Source of the DNA: Physcomitrium patens
Lineage: Eukaryota; Streptophyta; Bryopsida; Funariales; Funariaceae
Length of the DNA: 64,000 nucleotides
NCBI RefSeq assembly: GCF_000002425.4
Contig: NC_037263.1
Coordinates: 13,960,607-14,024,606 of the forward strand
Reading direction: 5' to 3'
In this document: positions 26,191-40,500 of the stretch, piece after piece
How the letters are laid out: every line of letters starts with the position of its first letter
Position numbering within the stretch: position 1 is the stretch's first letter
The notes under the pieces: model-generated
Database searches by the model: none
Told to the model about the DNA's origin: nothing
The model's input: only the letters and a program-made list of their open reading frames with translations
Translations under genes and position numbers: made by a program

Positions 26191-28949
26191 GTCCTCGAAA
26201 CTAATCTATCTTCGTCTTTAGTTTCCACTATGGATTTAGTTTTCAAAACTTGGTGATTTCTATTACTGAACCTAATCAACAATTTGATCCAAAATTAGAA
26301 AAGTTATATAGACAAGCAAGTAGGAGGATTACCTAAAGAAATCCTCTATCTTCTAAGTTTCTATATTGGTTGTAGATGTTAAAACCATTCTATTATCAAT
26401 CATCTTATTGATCTTGAAAACATAAGAAGAAATCAAGATTTTTTTTAGAATACAAAGACATTTCTTGTCACTGTAGCAAGTGTTTAGAATTAAAATGTGA
26501 TGCTAAAGAGTGTCTTCAAACCAAATAATAAGTAAGAAAGAAAGAAAAAAAAAAAACAATACACAAAATCAATTCTTAACAATAAGCATCCTATGCAAGC
26601 AGGCACAACCAAGTCTCTCTATGCATCACTACAACCCTTTAATATTATGAAGGCCAAGAACCATAAAAATACTCTCTTTACTATTCTAGCTAATAGTATA
26701 AAACCAACCTTGTAATAAGAGCAAAAGACAAAAGATGGAATGACCATGGACATTGTGATAGTCTACGAGGCAACTTATTTGCTATGGAAACATGCCTTCC
26801 ATCTTCATTTGACAATGCTACAAGTTTGTCATTGGTTGTAATGGATAGATAATAAAATCATCTATAATTGACTAATTAATGCTATTGGCTCCACCTCCTA
26901 GCAAAAATCAACTAATTGCTTCTAATCTACTTATAGAATAAGTATGGAAAATTTTAAATTTCTTAGGCACTCCTTGTATAAGGAAAAAAAGACTTCAACT
27001 TTGGCCAATTATACACACAATCTCCAAAGATTTGAAAACCTATTTCTTAAGTGTAATCCATGAAGAGCTACAAGGCACTTATATCTTCTTTCTATTAAAT
27101 ATTAAACATATCTTTGAGAGCCTCTAGGAGTTGTGTTGGAAACAACTCCAAACAAATATTATTATCAATCTTCGACTAAAGATCAAAACTTTCACTAACA
27201 AAAAAAAAAAAGAAAGAAAAAAAATCTAAAGAATTAGCAACTAATAGATCCTAAACATAGGTTACTGCATATGCTATGTACTAGCCTTTATGGATATGAC
27301 TCCAAAAGATGATACTTTTTATTTTGACAAAATTCAATATTAATAGACCGATGCCGAAGACTTAAAAGATGTATGTGCATTTTGATTGGGACCTCTCATG
27401 AGAAGAGTATCACCCAATGAAGTTACTAGCTACCTATTGGAAAATTGGTTCTAATGAAGAACAACCATCAGATCAAAGAGTAGAAACTCTAGATGTTGTT
27501 GCTTCAAAAAAATAAACTCTTTAGAAAAAAAGGCTCTTCAAGCCAGCTAATTATAAAAAAATATATTGAAAAATTAGAATACTAGCGTGAATTTAATACA
27601 TTGACAAAAAGAGCAAAGCAAGTAACTATGCCCACTCTTGCAATTCACCACAATGAAACTTCATAGTCAACCCTAGCTCTCACACATGATCGTTTTTTTA
27701 TTAAAAACAATATGCAACCTTTTTACACACTCTTTTTCATCTTTGGCCATGTCCATGATGTAAATTAATATAATATTAAAAAATACCTTTAAAAAAACTA
27801 CCAAATGTATACTTATTAGCTGCAATGAATATTGATTGATTTGGCTCATAGTGCACATGTCTACTATGGCCTTGGTTTGCCTCAAAACTTCAAGACTCTC
27901 ATTATTGAAGAAATCTCAAAATTTCTCCTCTTCAATGATACTTCCAATTAGGCTTCCATATTAAAAGTCTACTATTTTTCTATAAGTAAGATCTTAGTCT
28001 TTGAGATGCAACACATCATTGTATTATTTATCTTGCAACTTTATACTAATTTTGTAATGAAGTAGCATTTCAATTTAAAATTTAAGACCTTTTAGCTGTT
28101 GCAAGAAAGCACTACTCTATTTCTACCATAAGACATGATTAAAAAAAACTCTCTATCTACTACTAATAATTGATAATAATGTGTGTATAGTGTCGAAGAA
28201 TGTGTGGAGCTTATCTAGCCTTTTCATATATAAGGTCAAACAAAGCCACTTTCAAGCTCATCTTTGTATATTTTATATATAATCAGGTTTGGTATTTATT
28301 TAGGAATATAAAATGATATAAATTTTTTGCATGAAGATTGGTGCATTGAAGATGAAGCACAAGAAAGACCTCTAGAACAAGAAAATTTAGAATCCCATTT
28401 TAAAGAGCTTCAAAGGGAGAACCAAAAATATTTTAAGCTCCTTGATGAAACAAAAAATCATAGATTATGTAGTATTGATCTTAGGAAGAGCCTAATAGGT
28501 GATTCTAAACTTAGATCACAAGTATGTAGGTTTTTTAAATATTTAAGCTTCCAATAGAGAAAACAATATAGAATTTTTTTGGAATACAATCAATATTGGC
28601 CTTCCTGCAACATCTTCATTGAAACTAAGTATAAATATTAAAATAGACTTGCTTAACTTGGATTGCATTGGAAAAAAATTTCACCAATTTGTGTCTAAAA
28701 GAGCATATAAAATGAGATAATTTGACATTGCAATACAAGCTAGTAGATATTTGGTTATATTGTAAGTCCAAATTTCACCTCTTGATGAAATTGATGCCAC
28801 TCAATAGATTCAAGAAGTAGAATGGAGGAACTCCCAATTGTGTAAATACGAAGTTAATTTAAATCTTATTGTTTGTAGTTCAATTAGTTTAATTCCCTCC
28901 AAGCAATGATTATCGATATTAAAAAAAATATTTAATGAAATTTACTATA

Positions 28950-29365
28950 GTCTTTCAAAACTATTTGCATGATCTTTATTTAAATGCCATAAGTTCTTTC
29001 AAGACCATTTATATGATCTCTACTTAAATCTCTTATTTGTTAGGCTCATAATTTAATTTATCAATAAAAAAAAGAAAAAGAAGATAAATAAAACTTTTGA
29101 AAGCCTCATAATATCTTTCAATAAGAAAAAAACAAAAGAGACAAATAATGAAGATGGAACAACATCAATTAGACCAAAGTTGGTTGTTTTAGGATTCAAT
29201 TCACACAATTCAAGATCATTTTCATAACCTTTACTTCACTGTGGTTGTTCTTTCAATACCACTCATATGGTGTCTATTCAAATGCCATTAGATTGTTCAA
29301 ACCATTCATATGGTTTCTACTTGATCATTGATAAACCATTCAGACCATTTACATGGTTTCTATTA
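28950..29365 (+). repeat. Degenerate ~44-bp tandem/dispersed units
   Basis: At least five related units start near 28951, 28995, 29249, 29293 and 29336. Each reads roughly TTTCAAgACCATTTATATG, then an RTYTCTAYTTAAAT-like part. Spacing is 43-45 bp within the two clusters, which are separated by about 210 bp of other AT-rich sequence. No CRISPR character: the units are imperfect and contiguous. Confidence 0.65.
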
Positions 29366-30380
29366 AATTTTGTATGATTATAAAATTATGATAAATTATA
29401 ATAAATAAATAAAAAATAATAAAAAATAATTAATTATTACATCTTAAATAATTGATGGTAAAAGTAATCAATTAAATTCTTACCATTAATCTATAATAAA
29501 AAAAAATCTTAAAATTTAAGTTAAAAATAAAATTTAAAAATAAAAGAGAGAAGATTAAAGATTAAAATTTAAAAGTTAAAAATCCAAAGTTGAAATATGG
29601 AAGTTAAAATCTACTGTAAAAATAAAAGTAAAAATAGAACTAAAGAGAGATAAAAGCAAAGGTACCTTGATAACATCCAAAAATTGAGGGCAACAATCTC
29701 CTTCTACTCCAAAATTTCTGAAAATCGTAATTAGCTCCAAATTTAATGATTTTTAGTTTTTGCAAAGTTAACCTAAACACACTCTTGCTTCAACAAATTT
29801 CAACTCAATTTAGTACATAAGCCACGAGAAATGTTCTTTCAAAGTTGAATGACAAAGACTGCTGCAATAAGCAGCCTCTTTCCATTTGGAAATTTTCTAA
29901 AAATTTAATTTATCTTCAAATTCAAAGAAATTTATTCTATTAAAAGCTTGACTTAAAGATGCCTCATAATTACCTTTTTTAAAGCTGAGTGATATAAATT
30001 GCTAAGGCAGTCAACTCTTTCGTACTCAAAACTTATCCAAAACTTTGTTCTTACTTCAAATTGAGTGAGTCTTACCTTGTTAGAAACCTAACACCAAAAG
30101 CTACAACAAAAAAATATAATTCACATTGAAATTAAAAAAATCAAATGATTGATTGAAGGAAATCTGAGGCTCTTGAAATCCTTAGAGTATTTGAAAGGCT
30201 AAGGGAGCTATCTACTACAATAAAATATGTTAAAAAATCTAATGAACATTATTTCCATTCAAAATCCATGCACACACACCCACAAAGTTTACAATAAGAT
30301 TTAAAATACAAAATGAGATTAAAATTAGGATTTAAGGCCAAAATTTGAAAAGCAAAAATTTTGGCCTTCTTCGTGTAGTA

Positions 30381-30386
<6 letters not shown>

Positions 30387-30422
<36 letters not shown>
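30387..30422 (+). repeat. (GA)n microsatellite
   Basis: A run of GA dinucleotides of about 36 bp. Confidence 0.95.
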
Positions 30423-30424
<2 letters not shown>

Positions 30425-31899
30425 CTTAGGAAACCAAGCCATTCTTATACAATTGAGTAGTGGTTTATGGAAGGGCGGCAACATCTTTATTCTTAATCTT
30501 TAAGATCCCTAATGTAAATCTATGGCTTCATTCACCCAAGAACTAATTTCATAACCAAGGGTGATGGCTCTTGTAAATAGTCAAAAAAACACTTTTTGAT
30601 AAATCTAACTTCACCATTGTGTTCAAAACATCTTTTCATGCTAAGATTAATTATTCACATGCTTCAATATATGCTCATTTACAATATTTATGAAGGTTTT
30701 TACTTACAAGGATTTTGGCAATTTTTATAAAATTCTTCAAAAATGAGAATTTCATTGCTCCACTTTATTTTGAAGGAGAGGGTGCTGATCTTGTTTTCTT
30801 CACTCCATGAGGTGAATCTGATGCCACCATTATATTTAAAAGGCTTCAATTAATTAGAATAATCACTTTGCCACTTAGATTTGTTGAATTTGGAGAAAAT
30901 CTTCAAAATTATCATTGCTAAACTTTACTAGATCTTTTAAAAAATTATAAGTCTAATTTATTGTAAATCATATGAAATGATTATAAGTAAACTCATAGGC
31001 TCTTAGTCAACTTTTATAGTAATGACTAACAACCTATTAATTATTAAAACTAATTAAATTGCTATTCTAATTTTCTAACTCTTATCACTTTGGTCCTAAT
31101 TAACCTAATTTAAGGAATTAGGCTATGATATATCATCAAAAGTTACAATCCTAAAAATCCTATACAATTAAATTCTACTTATATAAATCCTAATATATCA
31201 TGCTCAAGTATCATAAAATAAGAAAAAAAATTAAAATTAAATTTTGGAATATAATTGAGAGCTAATATATATGATAATTTCAACCACCACAACTCTTTAT
31301 CTTTCTCATGGTCAAACCAACAAGTCTCTATTGATCACCACCTCACCTAATTAGATTTTTTTTATATAGATAATTGAAATAGAGTCAACAAAGATCACGT
31401 CACCATATTCAATGGCTACATCCATTTTTCCAACCACTTTCTAATCTAATTAATACTTAGAAACTAAATTCAAAATATAATAGGAGATAAATACTTCTAA
31501 TTCAATATTTCATTTATAGACAATGCATGCATGGTTCAATGATTAAAGTGCTAATGGATACTTGAGTATAATCCATGATTTGATAAGTTAAGCTAGTCTA
31601 CTTAGATAGTAGAATCATTCTAATAAGTGAAAGTATTTTGCTAAGATAAAGAAGCATTGCAAGCTCAAGCATATTGCACCCATTTAGCTCAACTTTGTGT
31701 AATATTATTTTTGACAAAGAAAATCCTCCAACTCAGTCCTAGTAATGAGTTCCTACAAATTACATGTGATATTGCATCTCAAGCCCTTACAAAACATAAA
31801 TTTAAATAATCCAAATACCAAGCATATGTAGCTCCACATATTAGGCATAACTTGATGGTCGCATGATTTTATTTATTCATTTATTTATTTATTTTCCTT

Positions 31900-33500
31900 A
31901 GTGACTTAAAAGATAATAATGTATCCTTGATTCAACTACTCTATAGCAAGAATAGTCAAGAATATGATAACAATGATTCTATAGCTGTATATGCCACTAC
32001 TTACTATCAAAAGTTATTTACAAATCAAGGCTTCTTCTCAACCTACCTTACTATTCAGAATCATTGTTGGAACAAACTATCTAAGTTGATATTTGCCAAG
32101 ATAAATCAAGCACTCACAACCACTGTAACCAAGGCCAAAGCCTCTAAGGTCCTAAAGACACTTCCAAAAAATTGAACCTTTAGAAGCAATAGATTATATG
32201 TCAATTTTTTTTTAAAGATGTAGAGCATTTTTAGATACAACTTATAAGAAGTCTTTATTAAAGCACTCCATTTATATATCCTTTATCACTACCTTAACAC
32301 ATGACTCTTTTGTTTAATTTTAAAGAGGAAAATAAAAACTAATTTAAAAAATTGATAACCAATTACTCTATTAGATACCATATATAAAATATTAATTAAA
32401 TTGATAGTAAAGAGATTATAACACATCTTAAATAACTTTATAAGGTCCAACCAAATTTATTTTTTAAAAAGAAGACATATTATAAATAATATCTTTTAAG
32501 CCTTTGAAACCATAGAATTTGAACAATCTATGATTATGCTCTTGCTATATTTTGAAAAGGCTTACAATAGATTTGAATGGAATTTTTTAGAAGATACTAT
32601 GACAACCATGGGATTTGACTTTGAGTAGATTAAATAGATTAGAATCTTTTATATTGACTTATAGTACTTAGTGGAGCTAAATGATATAACTAGCACTCTT
32701 TTTAAAATTACTAGGTTTATTAGCCTAAGATGCATTCTTGCTTCTTTTTCTATCTCTTTAAAGCTGATTGCTTTGGTTATTTTTTAAAAAAGGAAGGAGG
32801 TGATAAGAGTATCATTTTGCTTAGACTAAAATAAAAAGTAATCAATCAAGAAATTTATTGATGATACTAAGTTATATTTATTGGACACTCAAGTTAGTCT
32901 TGATTACATTAAACTAACTCTCATCATTTTTGCCATTGCTTTTGGTACAAAGATCAATTGGAATAAATTCTACATTATATGGTCTCAAAAATACCTAAAC
33001 CTTTTACTTAAGAAAAAGAAGATAACCTTCAATAGCTAATACCAAGTAAAATGACTTGATATCTAGGCTTAATAATAGGCTATCAAATATCTCTTGAAGA
33101 TAGATTTAAGATTGCTTTTAAATCTCTTAAACAAAAACTAACATATTGGTGCACCATCAAACAATCTTTAGTTAATAGAATATTAATTGCTAACCAAGTT
33201 TTATTTGCATCAGTGTAGTATATAGCTTTAAGTTGGTGCCCTTATGTACATTCATTAAATAAGATATGTGCTCTGTTATAGAACTACACATGGTTAGAAG
33301 AAGATGGAAAAAAAAATTGGCTGAACTAAGGTAGCTTTAAATTCCTTGATATTGCTTTAAAATCTAAGTAGATTGAAACTATTGGATCATGATCTATAAA
33401 TATATGCTCTTCTAGTTAAATTCTTTATTTATAATTTATTGCATAGCTCAATAATATGGTAGGTGCTCATTAAGCACCAAATCACCTCACTTCATTTAAA
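31900..33500 (+). pseudogene. Dead LINE (non-LTR retrotransposon) reverse transcriptase
   Basis: Reading in the + direction and ignoring stops and frameshifts gives the LINE order: YATTYYQKLFT (32000), LTTTVTKAKASKVLKTLPKN (pre-RT, to about 32170), ILNNFIRSNQIYFLKRRHI (about 32410-32480), FEKAYNRFEWNFLEDTMTTM (about 32545-32610), KFIDDTKLYL (about 32845-32880, the F-x-DD active-site motif, still intact) and FGTKINWNK (about 32940). SLEDRFKIAFKSLKQKLTYW follows (about 33090-33150), which is the thumb region. Many in-frame TAA/TAG and base loss make it inactive. The excess of T/A over C/G at conserved positions suggests decay by deamination of methylated C. No endonuclease domain was recognised upstream. 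Confidence 0.8.
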
Positions 33501-35688
33501 ACAAGGAGGCATATGGCTTCTTCACATATACTTCATTTTTTATGCTAAAGCTATAAAACAATTCAAATTAGATCTTTGGTGAACAATTTACAAAGCATGG
33601 ATCAATGTACGACATAGATTGGAATTTCAACAACCATCCCATGTTGACTCCACAACTCATTAATATTTATTCTAGAATGCAAGATATTATATTTATAAGG
33701 ATTCATGCTTAGAGGCACTTTATATTTGCCTAAAATCACATGGATGTAGAAAGGCATCATCTAATTCAAGGATTTGTGGCATAATCAACATTGAGAATGG
33801 AAAAAATAGAAGAATTGTGTCACATAATATATACTTGTAATATAAAACAATACAAGAGTAGATTCTTGGCCTCAATATTGGACCAATAAAATATGATATA
33901 ACAATTTGCTTTCAAACTATATAAGTAGATAGGAGTATTGGATTCAAATAGTGAGACATAGACCCTCATAACTTATTGTCTATACAAAAGAGCCATTTTC
34001 GAATAAATCAAGCTTGATTACTACTCCCATTAAGAAATTGACTATCTTATGGATATTATAAGCTTCAACTTCCATTGAACTTGAGTGGTCACTTTGAATA
34101 AGGACCTCTATATTATGCAAGTTAATCCAAACTCACCATATGATAAAGTCATATGGTGTATAGGTCCAATTTGATCCACCAAAATAGAAATGGTGTAAGA
34201 TCTTGCTTCTCTAAGTTGCCAATTTTTTTAATTATTCAATAAGATATGGCTATTATATAACAATGGCTGATAAATTACAAGTTACCTAACTTCACTCTAA
34301 AGAGGCCACTCTTAGACTAATGCCATCTAAAAAGATAGAATCAATTAAGCTTCAATGGAATAAAATATATGTACTAAGTCACAAGCTTTCATATAGCTAC
34401 TCAATCCAAGAAGACTACCAACCAATAGCCGAAGTGCGGAAATGGGATTCCTCAATGTATGCTTGTATTGCAGTAGGGACATCCAAGGAACACCAGAATA
34501 TTGCTTATAAAATTGCAAATTTGTCCATCAAGTTTTGCATTGTTATTCCAATATATGGAGTGTCTTAGACATGCCCTAACACCTTCCTTGGAGAGAAATT
34601 GCCATGGACATCCTACTTGGCAACTAGATTTGGTTTGGAATATACATCATCTCTTTGCACTCCAATCTTAGCAAGAAATGTCCTTCGAAGCACTTTAATA
34701 TGGAGAATTTAGTGTCGTTGTTGTAGTTTACATCCAAGAAAAGATTATTTTTTTTCAGATTTGCCACAATACTTGGCAAGATACAATCTATGTAGACATG
34801 GCATAGAGAAACCACATATTTAATTATATAGAATCTTTTGGTAAGAAACAGTAGGAAATATTAGACAAAGATTTTGACCAAGTATGGTGCAGTCACAAAT
34901 TTTTTGCATGGAAAGCCTTTGCTCACCTTGGTGGGTGATGGCTTCCATCCTATGAGTTCTGCCAACCAGTTTATGAGACCCATACTAACCTGTAAATTAT
35001 AATTCTTTAATATAACCACCGTTCGTTCTGACAAAACAAAACCCAAACTTATCCAAAATCTCTAGTTGAATAAAAAAAATGAAAAAAATAATTAGGGGTC
35101 ATTCCCCAAGTTCTACTTTGGAGTCCATGTTGACTGCTTGTAAAAAGAGACTTCCACAACTTGGAAAACGCTATGAAATGCAATCATCCGAACTGGTCTT
35201 GCAGATCACCTCGCAGTTAAAGTGAAAGAAAACATTTAAAGCAAAAAAGGCGTCTTGTACTCTGTTCGACTAGCCTCGCTCATGCGGCGAGGTTTTGGAA
35301 ACTGCCACAACTGTCACGGCGAAGCGGAATCAGCAGAAAAACAAACTGCCATGAAAAATCTATGGCGACGCATCGGAAATCCGTGTCCGCACCCCCTTCG
35401 CGCGCGCGCGCGCATAAAAAGAAAACACATGCACCAATCTGCGAGCTTCGGTTTGCATCTTCTCCCACTCACCACAGCTGCGCTGGGTTGAAGCTCACAC
35501 ACCCGGATGTGATCCCATGCCACATCAGTTTCCGCCTCCAAGATCACTAAGGCGTGTGGCACCTTCGTCTCGGTGCCATGCGAAAGCGGAACGGGAATTC
35601 AAACCATGTTGGGCTGTCACTGATTACTGCTCCAAGTTCTAGGGCTTGGACCCAGAAACTGTGGGAAGGTCGCGTTGGGGGTGAGAGA
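33500..35688. other. LINE 3' remnant and fasciclin gene upstream region
   Basis: 33500-34860 continues as stop-rich LINE-like DNA with no clear domain. 34860-35250 is unremarkable. 35250-35688 is GC-rich, with a CG alternating run near 35399-35411, and probably holds the promoter and leader of the fasciclin gene; CATAAAAAG near 35411 could be its TATA element. Confidence 0.4.
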
Positions 35689-36451
35689 ATGGCGGCATAC
35701 TCGTTGCGGAATGTGACGAGGTTGGTAGCTACGGTGGCGGTGATGCTCATGGCGGTGGCCCATGTCGCTCATGGGAAGGCAGAAGTGCCGCCCATCCTGC
35801 CCAAGGCGTACCAAGGAAGCGGGAATGTGCTGCAAGCTCTGTTGAATCAGTCCTGGCCGGCAGCACAAGGTGTGTCCTCCACATTAACGTTCTTCGCCCC
35901 CCAGAGCTCGGCTATCAAGGTTCATTCCGCCATTTCTTCGTCGTATCCCTATCCTTCCAGTTTTCTTAGAAAGCTCAAATGGGACGGAACGGCTTCTATT
36001 CATCATAGAAGCCACACGACGGATTGGATTCCTATTCGCTTTTGGTGTTTTTTTTTTTTTTTTTTTTTTTCGTTTGTTTGTTAGTTTGTTTGTGAGTCAG
36101 GATGTAGATATTGTATGTGATTTGACCTAGACTCCACCTTGGAACTGTGCCTATGATGGACAGAAATACCCATGTTTGTTCTCAGATTCGGATGCAGTGA
36201 GCAAATCTGTGGCGACCAGCGTGTTGCAATACCACATTATTGCAGGGAGAACATTTTCGTCCCAGCAGATTAAGAACCTCGCCCAGAAAGCCGATTATAT
36301 GGTCACAATCGCCTTCAATGGCAAGAAGATGAACTTTACCATCGGTGGCAACAAACTCAATGGCTACTCCAGTATCAATGATCCGGACATTGGCAGCAAG
36401 GAATACCAAGCCATCCATGGTATCAAAACGGTCCTCCTGCCCCTAGTCTGA
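35689..36451 (+). CDS. Short secreted fasciclin (FAS1) domain protein
   Basis: FAS1 proteins are extracellular adhesion-type proteins of wall and apoplast. Exon 1 is 35689-35919, exon 2 is 36164-36451; the AG at 36162-36163 keeps frame (the AG at 36185 would not), giving about 172 residues. An N-terminal signal peptide is visible (LVATVAVMLMAVAHVAHG). The FAS1 H1 box is TLTFFAPQSSAIK, the second conserved box LQYHIIAGRTF, and then a hydrophobic end with IKTVLLPLV. It has one FAS1 domain only, with no proline-rich arabinogalactan modules and no hydrophobic GPI tail, so it is smaller than typical FLAs. The start at 35689 is preferred because the signal peptide follows at once; an in-frame ATG at 35578 would add 37 residues and bury it. 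The intron has a 20-nt T tract. Confidence 0.82.
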
Positions 36452-37594
36452 CTGTGCGTAATAATAACACCCCCACCCTTCTCGTGTTTCTCTCTTCTAT
36501 TCCTTGTATCAGTCGAAACAAGGTTTGTCAGTTATTGTTACGCTTTTGTTCTGAAAACCCAGAGACTTAACGTTAAGGTCCGTTGATCTTGTGTAGATTG
36601 GTTGCGGACCGCTGTCCCCATTTGCCAGGCCTGCAAATCACAGTGACGCAAGTAGACCATGTGTGTTCGAAACTTAACCCCACTTTTCTGCCTATCGTGC
36701 TTGTGTGAACAATTTTATTTTATTTTAATGAAAACTTGTGGCCCCATTTGGACGTTTAATTCATGTAGACAACTAAACCTGTCTTTTGTCGATGGCATGG
36801 ATAGTGCCTCACGAATTAGCTGGGAGGACGCTGGTGGGTATCGGCATTCCAGTTATGAGCATACTGGTCAAGTGTTTTGCCCCAAGCCTCTCCACCAGAT
36901 GAATGACCTGAGTTCCCACAGCATTTGGCCTTCAGCTCTCCGACGAAATTCATAACTCACTCTCACTACATTTGCGCCGGTGAACACAATTGCTCAGGTT
37001 CGTAGGCCATGAGTGGATGCCCTAATCTTTCCAGAAATCTTATATACTTGACATGGGCACACCCGAGAACACCCTCGGAAGAGTTTTGTTGAGCAATTGA
37101 CGATCAGCATGGGCCATCATTCTGATACACAATTGAAACATCAGTTCAATGTGTCTCGATGAAAGCTTCTTCAAACGGTGGTATTGGAAATATACAAATG
37201 CCAATATAATTGGAGAATTTTCATATTAAACTCACGGACACGATGAATGTTGCACAAGCTTGACCTGATCTACGTAATAGCCCAAATTAGGAGTTGACAT
37301 GTCTTACTTGTTTGCCCTTAAAAAAAAAGTTCTTACATTACCATCACTTGGTCAAAGAAAATGAGAATTTACAATGTAAAAAAAAACACGAAAAAAGACG
37401 TCAACAACAAAAACGACTGTATTATTTTCAGGGCATTAATGTAGTAAATCCATTCTCAACAAATCTTTGTGTATCTTCATCACTGAAATTGGCTTTTTAG
37501 TGAAGATATCAAAACTTTTAAAACTTTTAATGCTTTTTCGTAAATAATAATCATGATGAGAAGATGAATCCGAGTCCTCTTTCAGCACTTTGGT
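36452..37594. other. Convergent spacer between the fasciclin gene and CFAP206
   Basis: Intermediate GC content, no recognisable gene. It likely contains the 3' UTRs of both flanking genes, which converge here. Confidence 0.5.
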
Positions 37595-40500
37595 TCAGTG
37601 AAAAGTGTGAATGGGGGGAGGTTTCTCTTTCCAAGGATTATGTACCGACGTATGTTCATACGTAGACCTGACGCTGTGCATCTTGTTATGGAGATGGCCT
37701 CGTAGGTCATGTAACTCCTTCATTTGGCTAGGCATGTTGGTGAACCTTGATATTCCCGTATTCGTCCACATGTCCTTTGGTGGATATGTCTGCACCAAAT
37801 CAGTACAACATAGTGTCCACTGTGAAATGTAGAGCGCAGAACAAGGACTTACTGTAATGTAGACAAAATTCACCACAAGCTTCACAATAATTTGATCGGA
37901 TCTAGATTCACAACAAAAGTTCCCAACCTGGGTGATATTCTCGCGTCGGAAATGGCTAACATCGGTCTGAGTAAAATGGGTCCTCAATTTTTGCCACTCC
38001 AGTTTTCTGCGTTATGATCGCGATTTCAATCAGAATGTTGCATAAGAGGTACAAGCCTGAGGATCTAAATGAGCTGCAGAAATTCTGGAGGTTGATAAGC
38101 ATGTCGGCGTGGTAGGTGACCACACCGATCAGCGACATATTCATTGACAAGGAATTGAAGAGCTAGTGGGTAAGAAAAAAAAATAAAAAATAAAAAATAG
38201 AAATGGTAATTGGTGATCATCAATATCAACTCGATGAAATATTGATCATAGGTTCCAGAAAGGAAGTAGCAGATGTATCAAGAATACCTTTGTTCAAGCT
38301 CTTGTCTATCCCATCGACACATCCATGGATGAACCTCTGTTTGTATCCCAAAGTCTTTAGGCAAGCTCTCGTTCACGAGCTCAGTCTCCAAAATCTGCTC
38401 CAATCCATGTTTTAGTTTCTCATGTACTATCAAAAGATCAAACCGACAGAATATGAGATTTTTTCAACCTAAAAATCTAACATGACTATGGCGGATGCAC
38501 GAAACTGTGAACAAACTAAGCTTAAATGATGAAATCTCAGTCTGAGATCATCGAGACAATCCGCCCAAATAAAGTGAAGGCGTGGGTGAAGGCATTGGAT
38601 TAATTCGACATGAACCAGTATACGACTTGTATTTCTTGGTGGTCAGGTTGTGCAAAGAAAGGATGAAAAACCTTCGGGATGGAGAGGTAATAAAATGCAG
38701 GCGAGTATTCCAGGTTCATCAAATGAACGTGTTGCGGCATTTCTAACACCAGCTTTGCCACATCTGCTATGTACTTGCAGGGAGCCTTCAAGAACCTGCT
38801 CTCCACGGTAGAAAATGTTAGAAACCGCCAGGTCCACCACAAACCTAGGGGAACTTCAAAAAATAAGGAAATTTTGAAATGAAGGTGAAGTGCATGAATC
38901 AATTGTTAATAACCAAGTGGGATACTACAATTCTGGAAAGCATGCTTACAGAAACTACGGGTCCAGCTCTAAACTTCATTGCCAATTTTCAAATTCAGGA
39001 CGTTCAGTACCTTTTTTGTGAGTCTTCATCTCCGAAGCAATACAATTTCTTGTCCACAGTTTGTACAAGGCCCATGTCAGGATCTCCTTTCCAGAGAATT
39101 CCATTTGTTCGAGAAAAACAGACAGGACAGAAGCCGTTATACTCAATGTGAGGTTGCTTCTCCATTACAGCGCGTACCTCATTCGGTGGAATAAATTGTG
39201 CTTTGCAGTCATCTTCAGTCACTTCGTACCTGAAATCCTCCCAATCGGACTTGGTCATGTAGTAAATGTCGACAATCAGTTTCTTATTAATCTGTGCTGC
39301 CCGACGACGTAGAGCGTTACATCGACTACACAATGAACATCTATATGTTGTTGAATAATATCATACTTGATAGACAAGACATACTCTTCATTCTTGCACT
39401 ACTGATAAAGAATTAAAAGTTCATGATAATCCCAGAATTGAAAAATCAGCAACGCATATGAGCCGTAAATCCTACACATTACCAAGAACTTTTCCATGAC
39501 AGTCTACGGAGGTCACCCAAATATCTGCACATGATGCATGAATTTGAATCACAGATCTGATAGAAGTGTGGTAGGAAAAAATTATGTGAAAGAATCTCAT
39601 CGTGAACGAACCTATTACAATCCACCTGAGGAGGTTCGCAGGCGAGAAAAAGGAAATTCTTCCGCTTGATATCAAGTCTTTTCTCTGTATGTGGAGACTC
39701 TCTATAGAAAGGATTCTGAGCCATTTTCAAAAGCGGTGTGGCTGCTTTGATTCGTGCTTGCAAGTGTCGAAACTCCTGAGCGATGGCAATATGAATGGCT
39801 CCAATTGCTCGCAATTCAGGAAATACCTGCACACGTCACCTCATAATTTTGTCATTAACTCATCGTGAACAACGAGTGTAGTACTAGCCATATTTAGATA
39901 CCTATACTGCATGATAATATGCTTATACAGAAAATAACAGGGTTGTGCAGCATACCATGTCACTTGGAATGACCTCGTAGCTTCCTATGATCTCCGAAAG
40001 TCTATCCAAATGTCCATGACTCTTCTCTAGAAGGTTTAAAACAGCCTCTTGCTTTTCACAAAGATATTCACGAACAGGCTCCAGGTATAGGGCAACCTGC
40101 CATCATAGAGCTTTGAACACATCTCATGGAAATTGACGAAGAGATGGACATTATCATTTAAACAGACCTCCTAATATGCTCAACAACTCTTTCGACGTTT
40201 GGATGTTAGAATATATACGTTGGCATTAAGACTCAAGATGTCATAATAAGCACTGACTTGAAATTGGTACGAAATTTCATCTCGCAAGCGCTTGATAAAA
40301 ATGTGATTAACTCCCATGTCTTGATAATACTTCATGACACTAGAACTATATGCACGGATTTTGGTATTGACTATTTCAAAAGTGTCTTGAATTGCGCATC
40401 CAAGCTCTACGGCGTCATGCTCGTACACCTCATTTGGGAGCTGAAAACCTTGACCTCCTTTTCCTTCATACCTGAGAACTCCAAGACTTAACCAGATCAG

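Larger units (their letters stand above)
26191..31899. other. Decayed transposon DNA without recognisable domains
   Basis: AT-rich sequence full of stop codons. Phrases such as YKDISCHCSKCLELKCDAKECLQ (a short cysteine cluster near 26440-26520) and an acidic ORF at 28327-28557 suggest old coding DNA, but I cannot assign a family. The latter part probably contains the 5' portion of the LINE whose reverse transcriptase follows. It also contains a 44-bp degenerate array near 28950-29365 and a GA microsatellite. Confidence 0.4.

Noticed and set aside
35554-35688. N-terminal extension of the fasciclin protein
   Set aside because: Starting at 35578 would bury the signal peptide, which begins directly at the 35689 ATG.
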